DNA of 64,000 nt from Streptomyces sp. yr375 (lineage in GTDB: Bacteria; Actinomycetota; Actinomycetes; Streptomycetales; Streptomycetaceae): NCBI RefSeq assembly GCF_900110755.1, contig NZ_FOFF01000025.1:55106-119105 (forward strand), read 5' to 3'. The notes under the pieces were generated by a model. It saw nothing but the letters and a program-made list of their open reading frames with translations, did no database searches and was not told where the DNA came from. Position 1 is the stretch's first letter. Each line of letters begins with the position of its first letter. Made by a program: the position numbers and the translations under genes. Positions 60,647 through 64,000 of the stretch are shown piece by piece.

Positions 60647-61579
60647 CTAGAAGCGGCCGTCCTGGCAGCGCGCCACCCAGTCCGACGCCGCCACGAACTC
60701 CCCGTCCGAGGTCCCGGGCAGCGGAGACGGCACGTCCGCCGGGCTCACCTCCGCACGCGGATACGAGCCCAGGAAACGCACCTCGCGGCAGATCCGCTTC
60801 AGCCCCATGAGCGCCTCGGCCATCCGGCGGTCCGAGATATGCCCCTCGGCGTCGATGCAGAAGCAGTAGTTGCCGATACCGGCGCCGGTCGGCCGGGACT
60901 GCAGCAGCATGAGGTTGACGCCCCGGGTGGCGAATTCGCCCAGCAGGTCGCGCAGGCCGCCGGGATGGTCGTCGCGCGGCCACAGCACGACGGACGTCTT
61001 GTCCGCGCGGGTCGGCGCCGCGGGCCGGGCGGGCCGGCCCACCAGCACGAACCGGGTCTGCGCGTTCTCGGCGTCGTGGATCCCGGTCTCCAGGGCCGTC
61101 AGGCCGTAGCGGGCGGCGGCGAACTCGCCCGCGAAGGCGGCGTCGTAACGCCCCTCCTGGACCAGTCGGGCGGCGTCCGCGTTCGAGGCGGCCGACTCCC
61201 AGAGGGCGTCCGGGAGGTTCGCCTTCAGCCAGTTGCGCACCTGCGGCTGCGCGGCCGGATGCGCGGACACCGTCTTGATGTCCGTCATCTTCGTGCCGGG
61301 CCGGACCAGCAGCGCGAAGGTGATCGACAGCAGCACCTCGCGGTAGATCGTCAGCGGCGCGCCTGCCACCAGCTCGTCCAGCGTCGTGGTGATGCCGCCC
61401 TCGACGGAGTTCTCGATGGGCACGAACGCGGCCTCGGCCTCGCCGGTGCGCACCGCGTCGAGCGCGGACTGCACCGACACGTACGGGATGAGCTGCCGGG
61501 TGGCCGCCTCCGGAAGGGTGCGCAGGGCGACCTCCGTGAAGGTGCCCTCGGGGCCGAGATAGGCATAGCTGGCTGGCAT
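60647..61579 (-). CDS. pheA: prephenate dehydratase
   Basis: A 310-residue enzyme of phenylalanine synthesis converting prephenate to phenylpyruvate. The catalytic domain begins SYAYLGPEGTFTEVAL and includes VPIENSVEGGI and the TRFVLVGR motif. A C-terminal ACT domain (NLMLLQSRPTGAGIGNYCFCID) gives feedback control by phenylalanine. In the usual ESRP ACT motif Glu is replaced by Gln (QSRP), a modest variation. There is no fused chorismate mutase, as typical for actinobacteria. Confidence 0.96.
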   Translation of the reverse strand: MPASYAYLGPEGTFTEVALRTLPEAATRQLIPYVSVQSALDAVRTGEAEAAFVPIENSVEGGITTTLDELVAGAPLTIYREVLLSITFALLVRPGTKMTDIKTVSAHPAAQPQVRNWLKANLPDALWESAASNADAARLVQEGRYDAAFAGEFAAARYGLTALETGIHDAENAQTRFVLVGRPARPAAPTRADKTSVVLWPRDDHPGGLRDLLGEFATRGVNLMLLQSRPTGAGIGNYCFCIDAEGHISDRRMAEALMGLKRICREVRFLGSYPRAEVSPADVPSPLPGTSDGEFVAASDWVARCQDGRF

Positions 61580-61702
61580 GACCTCACCCTAATGGCCCTT
61601 GCCGAGCCGGGGCCCATGTATCTCCCTGACAGCCCCTCACAGGAATGAATCCGCGCGACAAGGCGTAACCTCGCGCGTCACCCCACCTTTCGCCCCACGT
61701 TT

Positions 61703-61750
61703 CACCGGACCTTTCACCGGACCTTTCACCGGACCTTTCACCGGACCTTT
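61703..61750. repeat. 12-bp tandem repeat, four perfect copies
   Basis: CACCGGACCTTT occurs four times in tandem without mismatch, with partial copies on both sides, in the 222-bp gap between pheA and the DyP peroxidase gene. Confidence 0.95.
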
Positions 61751-61801
61751 CGCCTGCCTCTGACCCCAGCCTTTGCCTCGGGCTTCGCCTCGCCTTTCAC
61801 C

Positions 61802-63118
61802 TCACGCTTCCAGCAGTCGCTGGCCCACGTACTCCCCCTCGGCCGCGCCGCCCGGCACCGCGAACAGGCCGCTCGACTCGTGGCGGATGTACGTCGACAG
61901 GGCGTCGCCGCGGTCGAGCTTGCGCTGCACGGTGACGAAGCCGCGCAGCGGGTCCGCCTGCCAGCAGACGAAGAGCAGGCCCGCGTCCGGGGTGCCGTCG
62001 GCGTCGATGCCGTCGTGGTAGGAGAAGGGCCGCCGCAGCATGGCCGCGCCGCCGTTCTCGTCGGGGCGGGTGATGCGGGCGTGCGCGTTGAGCGGGACGA
62101 CCAGATCGCCGTTCGCGTCGGTCTTCTCCAGGTCCATCGGGGTCGTCTCGGTGCCGCCCGTCAGCGGTGCCCCGTCGGCCTTTTTCCGTCCGATGACCTG
62201 CTCCTGCGCCGCGTGCGACAGCTTCTCCCAGTCGTCGAGGAGCATGCGGATACGGCGTACGACGGCGTAGGAGCCGTTCGCCATCCACGCCGGGTCCTTG
62301 GCGCCGGTCGCCGGGACGAAGATGCGCTCGTCGAAGTCGGACTCGGTCGGCTTGGGATTGCGGGTGCCGTCCAACTGGCCCATCAGGTTGCGGGCCGTCA
62401 TGGGGTGGGCGGTGGCGCCCGGTGTCCGGTTGAAGCCGTTCATCTGCCAGCGGACCTTCGCCGCGCTGCCCGCGTCCTTCTGGATCGCGCGCAGGGCGTG
62501 GAAGGCCACCAGGGCGTCGTTCGCGCCGATCTGCACCCACAGGTCGCCGTTGCTGCGGGCCTTGTCGAGGTGGTCGGAGGAGAAGTCGGGGAGCGGGTCC
62601 AGGGCGACCGGGCGCTGCTTCTCCAGACCGGTGCGGGCGAAGAAGCTGTTGCCGAAGCCGAAGGTGACCGTCAGCGAGGAGGGGCCGGCGTCCCGCGCCA
62701 CGTCCGTGTCGCCGTCCTTCGCGGCCTCGCCCGCCATCAGCCGCCGGGCCGTCTCCGACCAGCGGCGCAGCAGTACGGCGGCCTCCTTGCGGCCCGCGCC
62801 GGCCGCGAGGTCGAAGGCGATCAGGTGACCGCGCGCCTGGAGGCCCTGGGTGATGCCGGGCTGGTGTTTCACGTGAAACATCACCTCCTCGGTTCCGATC
62901 GAGGAGAGCGGCGTCGCCTGCGAGGGCGCGGCCGCATAGCCCACGGCACCGCCGGCCGCACCGAGGACGAGCCCGGTGGTGCCGGCGGTGCCGAGCAGCC
63001 GGCGGCGCGTCAGACCCTTGGGGGAGGGGGTTTCCGACGAGGTCTCGGAGGGGGTTTCCGAGGGGGTGCCCTCGTCGTCCACGGGGGTGCGGGTCTGCGG
63101 TTTGGACTGGTCGGGCAT
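61802..63118 (-). CDS. Tat-exported DyP-type (EfeB-like) haem peroxidase
   Basis: A 438-residue peroxidase. A Ser/Thr/Pro/Glu-rich start (SETPSETSSETPS) precedes a twin-arginine signal TRRRLLGTAG with a hydrophobic stretch to about residue 64. The DyP domain opens with FHVKHQPGI and has the GXXDG motif as GQLDGTRNP. The DyP haem-ligand region would lie near residues 310-330; I cannot place the ligand with certainty. By family it uses H2O2 and may act in iron or copper handling. It starts 9 bases after the CopCD-like gene, so the two form an operon. A perfect parS lies within the coding sequence. Confidence 0.92.
   Translation of the reverse strand: MPDQSKPQTRTPVDDEGTPSETPSETSSETPSPKGLTRRRLLGTAGTTGLVLGAAGGAVGYAAAPSQATPLSSIGTEEVMFHVKHQPGITQGLQARGHLIAFDLAAGAGRKEAAVLLRRWSETARRLMAGEAAKDGDTDVARDAGPSSLTVTFGFGNSFFARTGLEKQRPVALDPLPDFSSDHLDKARSNGDLWVQIGANDALVAFHALRAIQKDAGSAAKVRWQMNGFNRTPGATAHPMTARNLMGQLDGTRNPKPTESDFDERIFVPATGAKDPAWMANGSYAVVRRIRMLLDDWEKLSHAAQEQVIGRKKADGAPLTGGTETTPMDLEKTDANGDLVVPLNAHARITRPDENGGAAMLRRPFSYHDGIDADGTPDAGLLFVCWQADPLRGFVTVQRKLDRGDALSTYIRHESSGLFAVPGGAAEGEYVGQRLLEA
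62866..62879. other. parS site inside the DyP peroxidase gene
   Basis: Perfect GTTTCACGTGAAAC encoding Phe81-His-Val-Lys84 at the start of the DyP domain. Confidence 0.92.
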
Positions 63119-63126
63119 GGTGCGGT

Positions 63127-64000
63127 TCAGCCGATCTGCGCGTTCTTGGAGACGGTCACCTGGTCGATGTCGGAGGTCCGGACCGTCACGGCGATCTTCC
63201 ATTCGCCGGCCAGCGGGATCTGCACTCCGGTCGCCGCCCAGTGGCCGGTGGTGATGCGGTCGGGGGTGACGGGCAGCGGGCCGATGCTCTTGGCTTCGAG
63301 GGTGAAGGCGACCTTGACCTCGGGTACGTCGAAGGCGCGGCCGTTGGGCCGGGTCACGTAGATGTGCATCTCGTTGGCACCGGCACGCGCGGGGTCGAGG
63401 TCGACGCTGACCACGCCCTTGCCGTCGGTGCCGCCGGTGTCGAACGACATGTCCAGCGTCAGGGCCCCCGAGGTGGAGTCCGCGGCGGAGGACGAGGCAG
63501 AGGACGCGGAGGACTTGTTGGCCTTGGCGGCGTCCTGCTCCGTGCGGCCGGGTTCGGTCGACGTCAGGACGGTGGTGACGGCGAGCAGGACGACGGCGAC
63601 GCCGGCCTCGGCGAGGACCGAGCGGCGCAGGCCGAAGCGGCCCGGGTCGGAGTCCCGCAGCCGCTTCTGCCGGGTGGCGTCGACGGCGGCCTGCTGCCGG
63701 GCGAGCTGCGCGGCCCGATTCTTGCCCCCGGAGCTCTTGCCCCCGGAGCTCTTGCCCCCGGAGCTCTTGCCCCCGGAGCTCTTGCCCCCGGAGCTCTTGC
63801 CCCCGGAGCCGGAGCCGGAGTCGGCGGCGTTGGAACCGCTCTCGGTGTCGCCGGAGGCTGCCGTGCCGGCGTCGCTGGTCCCGGTCGCCGCTGCCGCCCC
63901 TGCCGTGACGCGCTCCTTCTCGGGCGCGGCCTCGGAAGCCGTCTTGGACACCGTCTCGGACGTCGCCTTGGACACCGTCTCGGACGTCGCCTCGGACGCC
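63127..64000 (-). CDS. CopCD-like copper protein, 3' part (5' end outside window)
   Basis: The frame runs off the right edge; about 290 C-terminal residues are visible. They comprise a disordered linker (ATSETVSK-type repeats, then six SSGGK repeats), one helix (SVLAEAGVAVVLLAVTTVLTS) like the last CopD helix, and a C-terminal extracytoplasmic beta domain resembling YtkA/FixH (PNGRAFDVPEVKVAFTLEAKSIGP). This suggests the tail of a fused CopC-CopD transporter. The DyP peroxidase downstream would act outside the membrane as well. The apparent GTG at 63975 is not the real start. Confidence 0.7.
   Translation of the reverse strand, partial: ASEATSETVSKATSETVSKTASEAAPEKERVTAGAAAATGTSDAGTAASGDTESGSNAADSGSGSGGKSSGGKSSGGKSSGGKSSGGKSSGGKNRAAQLARQQAAVDATRQKRLRDSDPGRFGLRRSVLAEAGVAVVLLAVTTVLTSTEPGRTEQDAAKANKSSASSASSSAADSTSGALTLDMSFDTGGTDGKGVVSVDLDPARAGANEMHIYVTRPNGRAFDVPEVKVAFTLEAKSIGPLPVTPDRITTGHWAATGVQIPLAGEWKIAVTVRTSDIDQVTVSKNAQIG
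63721..63810 (-). repeat. 15-bp tandem repeat in the CopCD-like gene
   Basis: Unit CTTGCCCCCGGAGCT in six copies (five perfect, the last with one change), in frame and encoding SSGGK repeats on the minus strand. Likely a variable-number repeat. Confidence 0.97.

Noticed and set aside
61703..61750. CRISPR array
   Set aside because: The 12-bp units are directly adjacent with no spacers; it is a simple tandem repeat.

Overview
The window is a piece of a high-GC actinobacterial chromosome, almost certainly Streptomyces. It carries the development genes ssgR and ssgA, a fused cydDC transporter gene, femX, Gly-rich ssb, and a gene order (cca, ino1, femX, rpsF-ssb-rpsR-rplI, dnaB, ssgRA, thiC, hisC, cydABDC, serS, pheA) that I recall as the core region to one side of oriC in Streptomyces coelicolor. 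No transposase, phage gene, CRISPR array, rRNA or tRNA was seen. The gene content is mostly core and co-linear rather than accessory.

Layout. 1-5 kb: the 3' part of cca, an LppU/SCO3897-type membrane protein, an MFS transporter, and a padR-ino1 pair with a clear PadR operator. 5-12.6 kb: cell-envelope genes (a bifunctional penicillin-binding protein, a GT87-type membrane glycosyltransferase, an alanine-racemase-fold protein and FemX). 12.8-14.7 kb: the rpsF-ssb-rpsR-rplI operon with a strong terminator. 14.8-18 kb: a MATE exporter divergent from dnaB, with a DnaA-box cluster between them. 18-29.8 kb: a serine hydrolase, GNATs, a MarR/MFS pair, a flavohemoprotein, Nudix, LysR, a PLP gamma-lyase with a tyrosine phosphatase, and small membrane and cupin proteins. 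30-36 kb: ssgR-ssgA, a YibE/F protein with a very long His/Gly-rich front end, and thiC behind a TPP riboswitch. 36-42 kb: a membrane protein, a phosphoesterase, 1.2 kb of apparently non-coding DNA, a LacI regulator and hisC. 42-49 kb: the Rex-controlled cytochrome bd locus. 49-64 kb: two HAD phosphatases, an LLM oxidoreductase, KptA, an alpha/beta-hydrolase-SDR fusion, a four-gene ABC export cluster, serS, pheA, a Tat-exported DyP peroxidase and the 3' part of a CopCD-like gene.

The dominant signal not explained by genes is replication and segregation DNA. There are 14 perfect copies of the Streptomyces parS palindrome GTTTCACGTGAAAC and 4 one-mismatch copies. There are also three clusters of DnaA-box-like sequences (upstream of dnaB, upstream of kptA, and between pheA and serS). 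Many parS copies do double duty. Some form the core of longer palindromes at convergent gene ends, two lie inside coding sequence (one coincides with a conserved DyP-peroxidase motif), and one overlaps the cydDC start. Most striking, two one-mismatch copies form the opposite arms of a 55-nt hairpin in the variable arm of the thiC TPP riboswitch.
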